From assembly GCA_964430245.1 (NCBI GenBank), contig CAYSEW010000003.1:1-64000 (forward strand): 64,000 nt of DNA, read 5' to 3'. The position numbers and the translations under genes are program-made. Positions 51,779-59,797 of the stretch are shown in pieces (position 1 is the stretch's first letter; each line of letters begins with the position of its first letter). The notes beneath the pieces are model-generated. The model searched no databases. It was not told the origin of the DNA and saw nothing but the letters and a program-made list of their open reading frames with translations. The DNA is from CAYSEW01 sp964430245 (lineage in GTDB: Bacteria; Bacteroidota; Bacteroidia; Flavobacteriales_D; Parvicellaceae).

Positions 51779-51815
51779 CGGGTTAAACTAGAACAGTAGA
51801 AATTGGAGAGAAGGG

Positions 51816-51965
51816 ATGATTAGTTTGAAAAAATGTAGGGAGCTTTTAGGTGAGAGAGGAAAAAACCTTTCGGATGAACAATTAGAAGGAATCAGAAAAG
51901 TACTAATGGATTTGGCCAAAATTAACATTCGAATTATCGAAGAACAAAAAAAGAAAAAGGGATGA
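51816..51965 (+). CDS. 49-residue helical protein coupled to the recombinase
   Basis: A short frame MISLKKCRELLGERGKNLSD... that ends in a lysine-rich helix. GGAGAGAAGGG stands in front of the ATG. Its stop overlaps the recombinase ATG (ATGA at 51962-51965), so the two are translationally coupled. It is too small to classify; a partner or regulator of the recombinase is plausible. Confidence 0.7.
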   Translation: MISLKKCRELLGERGKNLSDEQLEGIRKVLMDLAKINIRIIEEQKKKKG

Positions 51966-53665
51966 AGAAAGTGACAATCATGTGCAGAGTGAGTTCAGAT
52001 GAACAAGCGAAAGGATATAGTTTGGATGATCAGCTAGAAAAGTTGACCAATTACTGTAACAGACGGAATTATGAGATTGTCCACACTATTAAAGAAGATC
52101 ATTCCGCTAAATCCTTTGATCGTCCAGCATGGAAACAATGGATGGAGAAGATTAAAACTGGTAAAGTTCACTGTGATGAAATTCTTGTTACATCTTGGGA
52201 TAGGTTTTCAAGGGATTTAACAGGTGCATTAAACATGATTGACTATTTGAGAAAGCGTAACATTACACCACAATCTATTGAACAGCCAATAGATTATAAC
52301 ATTCCTGAAAACCTTTTCATGTTAGCGATTTATTTGGCTAATCCAGATGTTGATAATAGAAGAAGATCTATAAAAGTAAAGGGAGGAATCAGACAAGGCT
52401 TAAAACAAGGAAGGTGGCCACGTAGACCTGTTTACGGATTTATGTCCTCTAAAAATGAAGACGGTACTCATATCATTGTTCATCATCCTGAGAAAGCCCC
52501 AATTGTAAGAGAGATATTTGAGGAGGTTGTAAAAGGTACTTCTCAAAAAGAAGTCAGAGAATATCTCAAAGAAAAAGAAATCTTTGTTTCTCGTAACAAT
52601 ATGCACAAGATTTTAAAGAATGTACTTTACATGGGAAAGATCATAGTCCCAGCTTCAGAGAATGAACCTAAAACCATGATTCAAGGTATTCATGAACCAA
52701 TTGTTACAGAAAGTTTGTTTTATCAGGTGCAACAGATACTTTCAGGAAACAGAAAGTCCAGAGGTAAATTTGTACCGAAATATGCCAAGCTTAGAGATGA
52801 TTTTCATTTAAGGGGTATTCTAAACTGTTACAATTGCGGAAATACAATGACAGCGAGTTATTCAAAAGGAAAGCTTGGAAAACGTTATGGTTATTACCAT
52901 TGTAACCACTGTAAAGGACAAAGAGTATCTTCTATAAAAGTACATGAGGCATTTGATGAACTCCTAATATCCCTTGAAATAGATTCTTCTTTACATGAAC
53001 TCTATACAGCAATTCTTGAGGAACAATTACAAGGATCAGAAAAAGAAAACAAATCTGAAATTAAGAAGATTCAAAAACAACTTGACTTAATTACAGAAAG
53101 GTTACAGAAATCACAAGACCTTATGTTGGATGGTAAACTTGATCCAGAGGAGTATGTAGAAATAAAAGCAAGATATTCTGTACAACAAAAAGAGTTAAAA
53201 AGTAAAATAGAAGGATTCAAATCTACCTCCAAAGAGTTGATTCATTTAACCAAGACTGGACTTAATCTTTTGGTTGATCTGTCTCAAACCTACTACAGGG
53301 CTACTATACAACTAAAACAGAAGATCGTGAGTTCGATATTTTCTGGGCAATTATATTTTGACGGAAAAAATTGTCGAACCCCTAAACTCAATGAGTTTAT
53401 TGATTGGTTTCCCAGGCAATTCAAGGCTTCAGAGCAAAAAGAAAGGGGACAACTGAAACTTAGTACCCAGTTATCCCCTACTGCGGAGAGTGAGGGATTC
53501 GAACCCCCGGTACCTTTCGGCACAATGGTTTTCAAGACCACCGCATTCGACCACTCTGCCAACTCTCCAGAATTGTCTGCAAAAATAGAAAACTTTTTTA
53601 GTTGCTTTTATTACATTATAAAAATATCTTATTTATTTTTAAAGCAATGTCTTGGAAAAGTATAA
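51962..53665 (+). CDS. Large serine recombinase, C-terminus altered by integration
   Basis: Catalyses integration and excision. The resolvase domain (about 1-140) has MCRVSSDEQAKGYSLDDQ with the catalytic Ser at 11 and Arg at 9, and EILVTSWDRFSRD. A recombinase domain follows (about 160-270: GRWPRRPVYGF), then a zinc ribbon (CYNCGNTM...YHCNHCKG, about 290-320) and a coiled coil (about 355-420). The element's right core lies at codons 496-497. Codons after that are chromosomal: the frame reads through the tRNA-Ser gene in antisense and gives a 70-residue foreign tail. The native 37-codon tail lies at 39081-39194. Confidence 0.93.
   Translation: MKKVTIMCRVSSDEQAKGYSLDDQLEKLTNYCNRRNYEIVHTIKEDHSAKSFDRPAWKQWMEKIKTGKVHCDEILVTSWDRFSRDLTGALNMIDYLRKRNITPQSIEQPIDYNIPENLFMLAIYLANPDVDNRRRSIKVKGGIRQGLKQGRWPRRPVYGFMSSKNEDGTHIIVHHPEKAPIVREIFEEVVKGTSQKEVREYLKEKEIFVSRNNMHKILKNVLYMGKIIVPASENEPKTMIQGIHEPIVTESLFYQVQQILSGNRKSRGKFVPKYAKLRDDFHLRGILNCYNCGNTMTASYSKGKLGKRYGYYHCNHCKGQRVSSIKVHEAFDELLISLEIDSSLHELYTAILEEQLQGSEKENKSEIKKIQKQLDLITERLQKSQDLMLDGKLDPEEYVEIKARYSVQQKELKSKIEGFKSTSKELIHLTKTGLNLLVDLSQTYYRATIQLKQKIVSSIFSGQLYFDGKNCRTPKLNEFIDWFPRQFKASEQKERGQLKLSTQLSPTAESEGFEPPVPFGTMVFKTTAFDHSANSPELSAKIENFFSCFYYIIKISYLFLKQCLGKV
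53430..53480. other. attR junction with core and inverted repeat
   Basis: Core ggggaca at 53445-53451, shared with the left end. It is also the start of an imperfect inverted repeat: GGGGACAACTG (53445-53455) and CAGTTATCCCC (53468-53478), 10 of 11 bases matching, 12-base loop. The right side is chromosomal and borders tRNA-Ser at 53484. Confidence 0.72.
53484..53568 (-). tRNA. tRNA-Ser (anticodon TGA)
   Basis: An 85-base tRNA with a long variable arm. The acceptor stem GGAGAGT pairs with ACTCTCC, discriminator G at 53484. The anticodon loop CTTGAAA gives anticodon TGA (53532-53534), and the T-arm GGGTTCGAATCCC is complete. CCA is not encoded. The mobile element is inserted 33 bases downstream of its 3' end, between it and the terminator at 39027-39054. 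Confidence 0.96.
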
Positions 53666-54558
53666 ATAACGGCTTTGAATCATATCTTAAACTGGAAAGA
53701 TCCCTTTCCCAGAACACTGTTGAAAATTATTTAAGAGACATTAAAAAGCTAGATAACTATTTTTCTTCTATTGCAGAAAACAAAACATCATGGTCAGAAA
53801 TACAACTGTCACATCTTCAAGAGTTCCTTGCATATATACATGACATAGGTCTTTCTGCTAATTCCCAGTCAAGGATTATTTCAAGTATAAAAGCATTCTA
53901 TAAATACCTTATTCTTGAAAACTTAATGGACGTCAACCCTGCTGAATTACTTGAATCTCCTAAGATCGGCAGAAAATTACCAGACACATTATCTATAGAA
54001 GAGATCAATGAGCTTATTCGTGCCATTGACAGAAGCAAACCAGAAGGTGAAAGAAATATAGCAATTATAGAAGTATTGTATGGCTGTGGAATAAGGGTAT
54101 CTGAGCTTATTGGACTTCAGCTTTCAGAAATTCATTGGGAAGAAGGGTTTATAAGAGTAATTGGAAAAGGAAATAAACAACGGTTAGTACCACTTGGATC
54201 AGTGGCCCAAAAACATTTGAAGATCTATATTAAAGACATAAGGGCTCATTTAAAAGTTAAGCTTGATTCTGAAGATATTGTTTTTCTTAACAGAAGAGGT
54301 GGCAAATTATCAAGAGTAATGATCTATACCATTATCAAGAAGCTGGCTGAGCTGGCAGGAATCAGAAAAAGCATATCACCACATACACTTAGGCATTCAT
54401 TTGCTACCCATTTAGTGGAAGGAGGTGCTGATCTTAGAGCAGTACAAGAAATGCTGGGTCATGAATCTATCACTACTACTGAAATATACACACACATGGA
54501 CAGAAGCTATCTCAGACAAGCAATTCTGGATTTTCATCCTTTGGAAAAAAAGGATTAA
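53647..54558 (+). CDS. xerD: Site-specific tyrosine recombinase XerD-type
   Basis: A 303-residue tyrosine recombinase that resolves chromosome dimers. The N-terminal SAM-like domain is followed by the catalytic domain with Arg in YGCGIRVSELIGLQ, the HTLRHSFATHLVEGG (His, Arg) and GHESITTTEIYTH segment and the Tyr nucleophile in the latter. The ATG at 53647 (MSWKSINNGFESYL) fits the family start; earlier in-frame starts add an unrelated tail. Chromosomal gene, not part of the element, since it lies outside the right core. Its end overlaps the convergent gene by 47 bases. Confidence 0.92.
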   Translation: MSWKSINNGFESYLKLERSLSQNTVENYLRDIKKLDNYFSSIAENKTSWSEIQLSHLQEFLAYIHDIGLSANSQSRIISSIKAFYKYLILENLMDVNPAELLESPKIGRKLPDTLSIEEINELIRAIDRSKPEGERNIAIIEVLYGCGIRVSELIGLQLSEIHWEEGFIRVIGKGNKQRLVPLGSVAQKHLKIYIKDIRAHLKVKLDSEDIVFLNRRGGKLSRVMIYTIIKKLAELAGIRKSISPHTLRHSFATHLVEGGADLRAVQEMLGHESITTTEIYTHMDRSYLRQAILDFHPLEKKD

Positions 54559-55912
54559 AACTCAACTTCTTAAGGTCTATCGAAGCTGCAATTAACACAA
54601 GAGCATATTCTATGAATATTAAGAAATAATTCTCATTCACTTCCCCAATTTCTTTATAAGCCATGTAACTTAACAAAACAGTAGCACTCCAAACTATTGG
54701 AAAAAAGTATCCAGTAAACACAGAAAAGCAAACCAAATAAATGACATACCAAGGATGAACTACAGATGCAACTCCAAAATAAATGAGTAACAACCAGCTC
54801 ATCATTTTAAAGATTACAACCATATTCATTTCCCTTTTTAAGCTTAGATAAAAGAAAGTCAATAAAGCTCCTATGGTAATAAATGGGGTAATCTTTCCTA
54901 TTATCTCAATCTCATTGTATCCTGTAAACAACTCCCCTATCCATCTAAAAATGTAATAAAGACTCGCATTAAATTCGAAACTGTTAAAATAAAGACTGAT
55001 ACTCGACCCAAAAGTCGCCATAAGATCTGTATCTATAAATGGCAAGAACAGCAGAAAAATACTGGCAGTAATACCCATTAATAATAAAATGTAGTTTCTA
55101 ATCTTAGTAAACGAAAACAACAATGGTACAAATAATAAAGGAACCAATTTGGTGCAGATCGCCATTCCATACATAATACCAGAAGTCAGCTTCTTACCCA
55201 TAAGAATCAAATAAAATGCACCCAACAACAAAGAGATTGTAAGCCCTTCAAAATGTAAATTACCTGTGATCTCTATGATTACCAACGGATTGAGTGCATA
55301 GATCCATACCCTATTGGAATTAATACTTAATTTTTCAAGAATTCTAATGAACATGAATAAAGCAAAGCACTCAAATAGAATTAAAATAATTCTTATGCAT
55401 ATAATATTATTTATCAAAGATGTGCCAGTAATTGATGTAGCAACAGTAAAAACCAATTGGCTCATAGGCGGATAAACCGAATAATAATATTTGGAATTCA
55501 TCCCATTAGGAAAATGATTAATTGTAGATGAAAAGCAAGTTTTTTTCACCTCGTTTTTCGCAGGATCTATGAATTCATATAACGATGGGATCTGTTTATA
55601 AGGATTTTCTCCATCCATTACCACATTGCCATCCCAATAAAAACGATAAAAATCATCGGACAGATTAGGAGTCATAAAAAGCAGAACACACCTTGCTACA
55701 ATTGCAATAACAATAATATGTTTTGTTTTTAGCCATAATTCATTATAACTAATCTTAAAACCTAGCAAAAAGTAAAGTGAGAAAGCAAGGGTGAAAAATA
55801 AAAATAGCTGTATCTCTTTATCTCTTGTGATTTCATAACCAAACCAATAGAACAAAAGAGAAAAAACAATGGCAACTAATAGCTGAGTACTATACTTTTT
55901 TAATAAAAGCAT
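54512..55912 (-). CDS. Polytopic membrane glycosyltransferase, GT87/DUF2029-like
   Basis: A 466-residue protein with about ten hydrophobic segments. It contains LSDDFYRFYWDGNVVMDGENPYKQIP, a periplasmic-loop acidic motif typical of polyprenol-phosphate-dependent mannosyltransferases of the GT87/GT-C class, and YSVYPPMSQLVF and YALNPLVIIEITGNLHFEG. It uses a lipid-linked sugar, perhaps made by the GT2 DPM1-like protein upstream. I chose ATG at 55912 because the upstream in-frame ATG (55954) would lie far inside the preceding gene. Confidence 0.85.
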   Translation of the reverse strand: MLLLKKYSTQLLVAIVFSLLFYWFGYEITRDKEIQLFLFFTLAFSLYFLLGFKISYNELWLKTKHIIVIAIVARCVLLFMTPNLSDDFYRFYWDGNVVMDGENPYKQIPSLYEFIDPAKNEVKKTCFSSTINHFPNGMNSKYYYSVYPPMSQLVFTVATSITGTSLINNIICIRIILILFECFALFMFIRILEKLSINSNRVWIYALNPLVIIEITGNLHFEGLTISLLLGAFYLILMGKKLTSGIMYGMAICTKLVPLLFVPLLFSFTKIRNYILLLMGITASIFLLFLPFIDTDLMATFGSSISLYFNSFEFNASLYYIFRWIGELFTGYNEIEIIGKITPFITIGALLTFFYLSLKREMNMVVIFKMMSWLLLIYFGVASVVHPWYVIYLVCFSVFTGYFFPIVWSATVLLSYMAYKEIGEVNENYFLIFIEYALVLIAASIDLKKLSFNPFFPKDENPELLV

Positions 55913-57365
55913 TTTTAATGGTATAAAAACTAGAATAACTATATCCAAACACAATCATCAATAAAAACAAAATCATATAATAAAGACTGAACTGAAAAGA
56001 ATAATAAATACCAATTAAAGCATAGACCAACATAAGTAGCTCAAGTATTAAAAGGGGATTTAATACACGTCTTAAATATAGATTGTTTTTTAATTGATTC
56101 TTATCAGAAATATTAAATTTAGGAGTTCTTATAAAAGGAGATTTTATTCCTAAAAAACCTTCCATTACTCCTATTGATATATGTAGGGCAATCCCCATAT
56201 AAATACATAAGAATATTGGAAAAAAAATTAAATTTTTAAAAAAGGTCCTATAACCTCCAATATCATCTCTCTTATTAGCTATAAAATAAGTAAACCCTAG
56301 TAATAAAGTGGAGATGAAGAAATAAGTTGAGTACTGAATTAAATTATATAAAAAAGGATAATAATGGCTTATATAAATGATAGGAAGGCTCAATAGTATT
56401 AAGATCATCATACAAATAAACATAGATGAATTCATTAAATGAAAAAATGCATTGATCTTAGCATAAAAAGATATTGATTGAGTTGATAAAACAGAAGAAA
56501 GGTTTTTTCTGGCACACTCTGCAGCCCCTTTAGACCATCGAAATTGTTGAGTTCTTAATGCATCTATAGTAATAGGTAATTCAGCAGGAGATGCTACATC
56601 TTCTCTGTAAATAAACTTCCACCCCTTTAGCTGCGCCCTATAGCTAAGATCCAGATCTTCTGTAAGTGTATCACTTTGCCATCCTCCAGCATCGATTATA
56701 CATGATTTCCTCCATAAACCTGCAGTTCCATTAAAATTAATAAAACATCCAGATTCATTTCTCCCTCTTTGTTCTATGGAAAAATGTGCATTTAAAGCAA
56801 ATGCCTGTAATCTTGTTAAGATGGAATATTTTGGATTAATATGATCCCATTTTGTTTGCACCATACCAATACTATTTTCTTTAAAATGGTGAATTGTTTT
56901 TTTAATAATTGAAGGATTTGGTAAAAAATCTGCATCAAAAATAGCTATGAACTCTCCTTTACAAATAGACATACCATGCTGTAATGCCCCTGCTTTATAA
57001 CCATCTCTATTTTCCCTCCTAATATGCTTAATGTCGAATCCTAAATTAGAGTAATAGGTCACTTTTTTATCAATTATTGCAGTTGTCTCATCTGTACTGT
57101 CGTCTAATATTTGTATTTCGAGTCTATCTTTTGGCCAGCTAATATCGACCACAGAATCTATGAGTCTTTCAATTACATAGTATTCATTATAAACAGGTAA
57201 TTGGATAGTAATAATTGGACGATCCTTAATTATAATCTCTCTATTATCATTTACAGATCTTTTGCTTTTCAAATAGCTGACCGCTAAAGTGAATTCTGTT
57301 AATGCATATAAGAATATGAAGATCAACACTAAAAAATATATAACTACAATTAATACTGACATCAT
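55890..57365 (-). CDS. Membrane family 2 glycosyltransferase
   Basis: A 491-residue processive-type GT2: N-terminal membrane helix, catalytic domain with ITIQLPVYNEYYVIERLID, QILDDSTDET, FIAIFDADFLPNPS (metal), TLTEDLDLSYRAQLKGWKF and QQFRWSKGAAE (the Q-x-x-R-W motif). Several C-terminal helices follow. The Q-x-x-R-W motif points to a processive or ceramide-glucosyltransferase-like enzyme. Overlaps the previous and next genes of this operon by a few bases. Confidence 0.92.
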   Translation of the reverse strand: MMSVLIVVIYFLVLIFIFLYALTEFTLAVSYLKSKRSVNDNREIIIKDRPIITIQLPVYNEYYVIERLIDSVVDISWPKDRLEIQILDDSTDETTAIIDKKVTYYSNLGFDIKHIRRENRDGYKAGALQHGMSICKGEFIAIFDADFLPNPSIIKKTIHHFKENSIGMVQTKWDHINPKYSILTRLQAFALNAHFSIEQRGRNESGCFINFNGTAGLWRKSCIIDAGGWQSDTLTEDLDLSYRAQLKGWKFIYREDVASPAELPITIDALRTQQFRWSKGAAECARKNLSSVLSTQSISFYAKINAFFHLMNSSMFICMMILILLSLPIIYISHYYPFLYNLIQYSTYFFISTLLLGFTYFIANKRDDIGGYRTFFKNLIFFPIFLCIYMGIALHISIGVMEGFLGIKSPFIRTPKFNISDKNQLKNNLYLRRVLNPLLILELLMLVYALIGIYYSFQFSLYYMILFLLMIVFGYSYSSFYTIKNAFIKKV

Positions 57366-58054
57366 TTACTAAAACTATATATAAAAATAGTGGTGATAAT
57401 TTTATACCCTGCTAATATCGTACCTTTTATAGTTCCTGATATTTTACTCATTCCAATTCTTTGTCTGTAATCTACAGGAACTTCCATTACCCTTAATTTT
57501 CTCTTCACGGCTTTTAGCTGCATTTCAACTGTCCATCCATAATTCTTATCGGACATATTTAAATCCAATAGCTTATTAAAGTCAATTGCTCTAAATGGTC
57601 CAAGGTCGGTATACCTGAAACCATAAATTAATAGTATAAGACGAGTAGCAAGCCAATTACCAAAACGTTGTTGTAAGGTCATTGATTTTTTCGCTGCATT
57701 CCCCATTACTCTAGAACCAATCACTAAGTCCTTTTCTTTTTGTAAAATTGGTCTTATCAAATCTTTCATTTGTTCTGGATAATCAGAATAATCAGCATCT
57801 AAAAAGACAACAATATCTGGCTTAGCTTCTTTTCTTTTTAAATATTCTATCCCTTTTAAACATGCATTTCCATATCCTTTGTGATTTTCGGCTATTACTT
57901 TAGCTCCATTAGATTTAGCTATCAATTCAGTTTGGTCTGTGGAATTATTATTGACTACAACAATTTCTCTAACAACATCCTTTGGAATATCAATAATTAC
58001 ATTTTTAATGGATAACTCCTCATTAAAAGCAGGTATGATCACATCAACGATCAA
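57362..58054 (-). CDS. Dolichol-phosphate mannosyltransferase-like GT2
   Basis: A 230-residue GT2 of the DPM1/polyprenyl-phosphate type. DVIIPAFNEELSIKNVI opens; VVNNNSTDQT and VVFLDADYSDYPEQM are the metal and nucleotide motifs; IGSRVMGN and the C-terminal VPVDYRQRIGMSKISGTIKG complete the family pattern. It probably loads a sugar onto undecaprenyl phosphate, which the downstream GT87-like enzyme could use. First gene of the glycosyltransferase run, overlapping the next by 4 bases. Confidence 0.9.
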   Translation of the reverse strand: MIVDVIIPAFNEELSIKNVIIDIPKDVVREIVVVNNNSTDQTELIAKSNGAKVIAENHKGYGNACLKGIEYLKRKEAKPDIVVFLDADYSDYPEQMKDLIRPILQKEKDLVIGSRVMGNAAKKSMTLQQRFGNWLATRLILLIYGFRYTDLGPFRAIDFNKLLDLNMSDKNYGWTVEMQLKAVKRKLRVMEVPVDYRQRIGMSKISGTIKGTILAGYKIITTIFIYSFSK

Positions 58055-58063
58055 TATAATTGA

Positions 58064-58843
58064 TTATTGGTAATTTCTAGATTTAAGCTCCCAGTCATAA
58101 GGTTTGTAAATAATCTTAGGATTGATATTTTCAACAATAATATTATTCTTGACCATTACTTTATAAATGCCCTGATCTCCACCAAAATCTTCTGCAAACC
58201 ATTTTAACAGCTCACTGATCTCTAAGGTATTTGATAGTGTATCATAAACAGAACTCTGAACTATAAACAAATTCTCTGCATTAGTTAGATCGTCCTGAAT
58301 GGTTTCTGGTTTATAATATGCAATTGCAGGACATGAAGCAGCACCACAGTTCATTGTAAAATGTATTCTATAGTCTAAACTATCTAACTTAAACTTTTTC
58401 ACAAGCGCATTATCCGAATCCTTTAATCTCAAAATTCCATGCTCTAAATCATTAAGACTTACTTTTGTACCAGCAACAACGAGATCTTTAGAATTGAAAA
58501 ATTGTTCCTGATCTTGAAATGATTTTTCATCTGATAAAATTTTCACCTGAACCAATGAATTATAAACGTTAATCCAAAATGCCAAACTTTTATTATAGGA
58601 ATTCAAATCCTTAGAAAGTAAATCTGGATCTAATTTAGACAATGTATCTACATAAGCTTCTAAAGGATCTTCATAACGAACTGCCAAATAAAAGTCCTGA
58701 GAAAAATACATTAGGTCATTCGGATAATAATAAGATTTATCTGAAGAATTATTATCATCATTCTTTTCCAAAGAAGAACTGCAACTAAATAATGCAGAAA
58801 TAAAAATGAAAATTAAAAATGGAGTAGAAAACAATTTTTTCAT
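58064..58843 (-). CDS. DUF547 lipoprotein
   Basis: A 259-residue lipoprotein with lipobox ALFSC (Cys about 21). The DUF547 core shows LAFWINVYNSLVQVKIL, LNDLEHGILR and HFTMNCGAASCPAIAYY, with conserved Cys and His. The family is predicted to be a papain-like fold with unclear activity. It is 9 bases upstream of the glycosyltransferase gene on the same strand. Confidence 0.88.
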   Translation of the reverse strand: MKKLFSTPFLIFIFISALFSCSSSLEKNDDNNSSDKSYYYPNDLMYFSQDFYLAVRYEDPLEAYVDTLSKLDPDLLSKDLNSYNKSLAFWINVYNSLVQVKILSDEKSFQDQEQFFNSKDLVVAGTKVSLNDLEHGILRLKDSDNALVKKFKLDSLDYRIHFTMNCGAASCPAIAYYKPETIQDDLTNAENLFIVQSSVYDTLSNTLEISELLKWFAEDFGGDQGIYKVMVKNNIIVENINPKIIYKPYDWELKSRNYQ

Positions 58844-58894
58844 ATGAATAGTATAATGTTGCTAAGATAAAGGATATATCCTAACTAACATCTA

Positions 58895-59599
58895 CTAAAA
58901 AGGATTAGTTGCCCAGACATCTAACTCAGGTACCATTCCTCTTTTTTCCATATTTATCATAGCTAAAATTGAATGTGCAATTTCATTAGGGGTCAATTTT
59001 TTATTTTCCAATGGCCTTTCTTTTCTATCTTTTTGGTGAAATGCAGTTGGCACCTCACTAGGATTAATTAACATCACTCTTATGTTTTCTCTTCTTAGCT
59101 CCTGAGACCAGCATTGCGTCATCCCTCTTAAAGCAAATTTAGATGCAGCATAAATAGTTCCACCTTCAAAACCCTTTTTCGCAGCTGTAGAACCAACATT
59201 AATAATTGTTCCCTTTTGTTGAACTTTAAAAAATTTGATCACTTCTTTTGTTAATAAAGCCAAGCCAAATACATTGGTTGCAAATACTTCTTCAAATTGA
59301 GATAGCTTAACATCCTTTAATTGGGCAAAACTCCCTATGCCTGCATTATTGATCAACACATCAATACCCCCCATTGAATGAAATGCATCAAGTACTTTTG
59401 CATCTAGTGATTTTGATTTACTTACATCCATATGAATTGGAATGGCCTTGATCTCCTGTGCAATAACATCTAGTTTTTTCTTATCTCTTCCTGTAATGGC
59501 AACAATTGCCCCCTTCGATATCAAAAGAGCTGCAGTTGCTTTTCCAATACCAGAACTACCACCTGTAACTAATACCTTTATTCCTTTTAGATTGCTCAT
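58895..59599 (-). CDS. SDR family oxidoreductase
   Basis: A 234-residue short-chain dehydrogenase. LVTGGSSGIGKATA binds the dinucleotide, INNAGIG is the NNAG strand, YAASKFALRG gives the catalytic Tyr and Lys, and the Ser lies in VGSTAA. No signal peptide. The substrate is not predictable. The start at 59599 (MSNLKGIKVLVTGG) fits the family. Confidence 0.93.
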   Translation of the reverse strand: MSNLKGIKVLVTGGSSGIGKATAALLISKGAIVAITGRDKKKLDVIAQEIKAIPIHMDVSKSKSLDAKVLDAFHSMGGIDVLINNAGIGSFAQLKDVKLSQFEEVFATNVFGLALLTKEVIKFFKVQQKGTIINVGSTAAKKGFEGGTIYAASKFALRGMTQCWSQELRRENIRVMLINPSEVPTAFHQKDRKERPLENKKLTPNEIAHSILAMINMEKRGMVPELDVWATNPF

Positions 59600-59613
59600 T
59601 ATTTCGTTTTTTA

Positions 59614-59661
59614 TAACTATTTATAATGTTTAAAAGTTAACTATTTATAATGTTTAAAAGT
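59614..59661. repeat. Two perfect tandem copies of a 24-base unit
   Basis: Copies at 59614-59637 and 59638-59661, starting TAACTATTTATAATG. They lie upstream of the SDR gene. Too short for a mobile element. The rest of the intergenic region to 59797 shows nothing. Confidence 0.85.
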
Positions 59662-59797
59662 AATAAGTTAAATGGTTCATTTAAATAGAATTAAAATAAT
59701 AATATTTAGATAAAAGCCCATTAATATTAAGTTCATTTTAACATATAAATAGGAAAGAAAAACAATATGAATTATTTTTATAAAAGATAAAAGCAAC

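Larger units (their letters stand above)
39073..53451. mobile_element. Serine-recombinase integrative element, about 14.4 kb
   Basis: Bounded by a 7-base direct repeat (ggggaca, at 39073-39079 and 53445-53451). A large serine recombinase lies at the right end. Its frame runs over the right core into chromosomal DNA, while the missing native C-terminus lies in frame just after the left core. The element lies between tRNA-Ser(TGA) and that gene's terminator. Cargo: a BlaI-like regulator, two ECF sigma systems, lipoproteins, beta-barrel proteins, a T9SS-sorted protein, a zinc-ribbon protein and a MerR-like protein. I see no conjugation or replication gene, so it may depend on a helper for transfer. 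Confidence 0.85.

Noticed and set aside
53293..53562. Minus-strand frame starting MAEWSNAVVLKT
   Set aside because: It is the translation of tRNA-Ser itself and the DNA downstream. Such MAEWSNAVVL-type frames are a well-known annotation artefact.
53647..54558. The XerD-type recombinase as the integrase of the element
   Set aside because: It lies outside the right core, matches housekeeping XerD throughout, and the element has its own serine recombinase.
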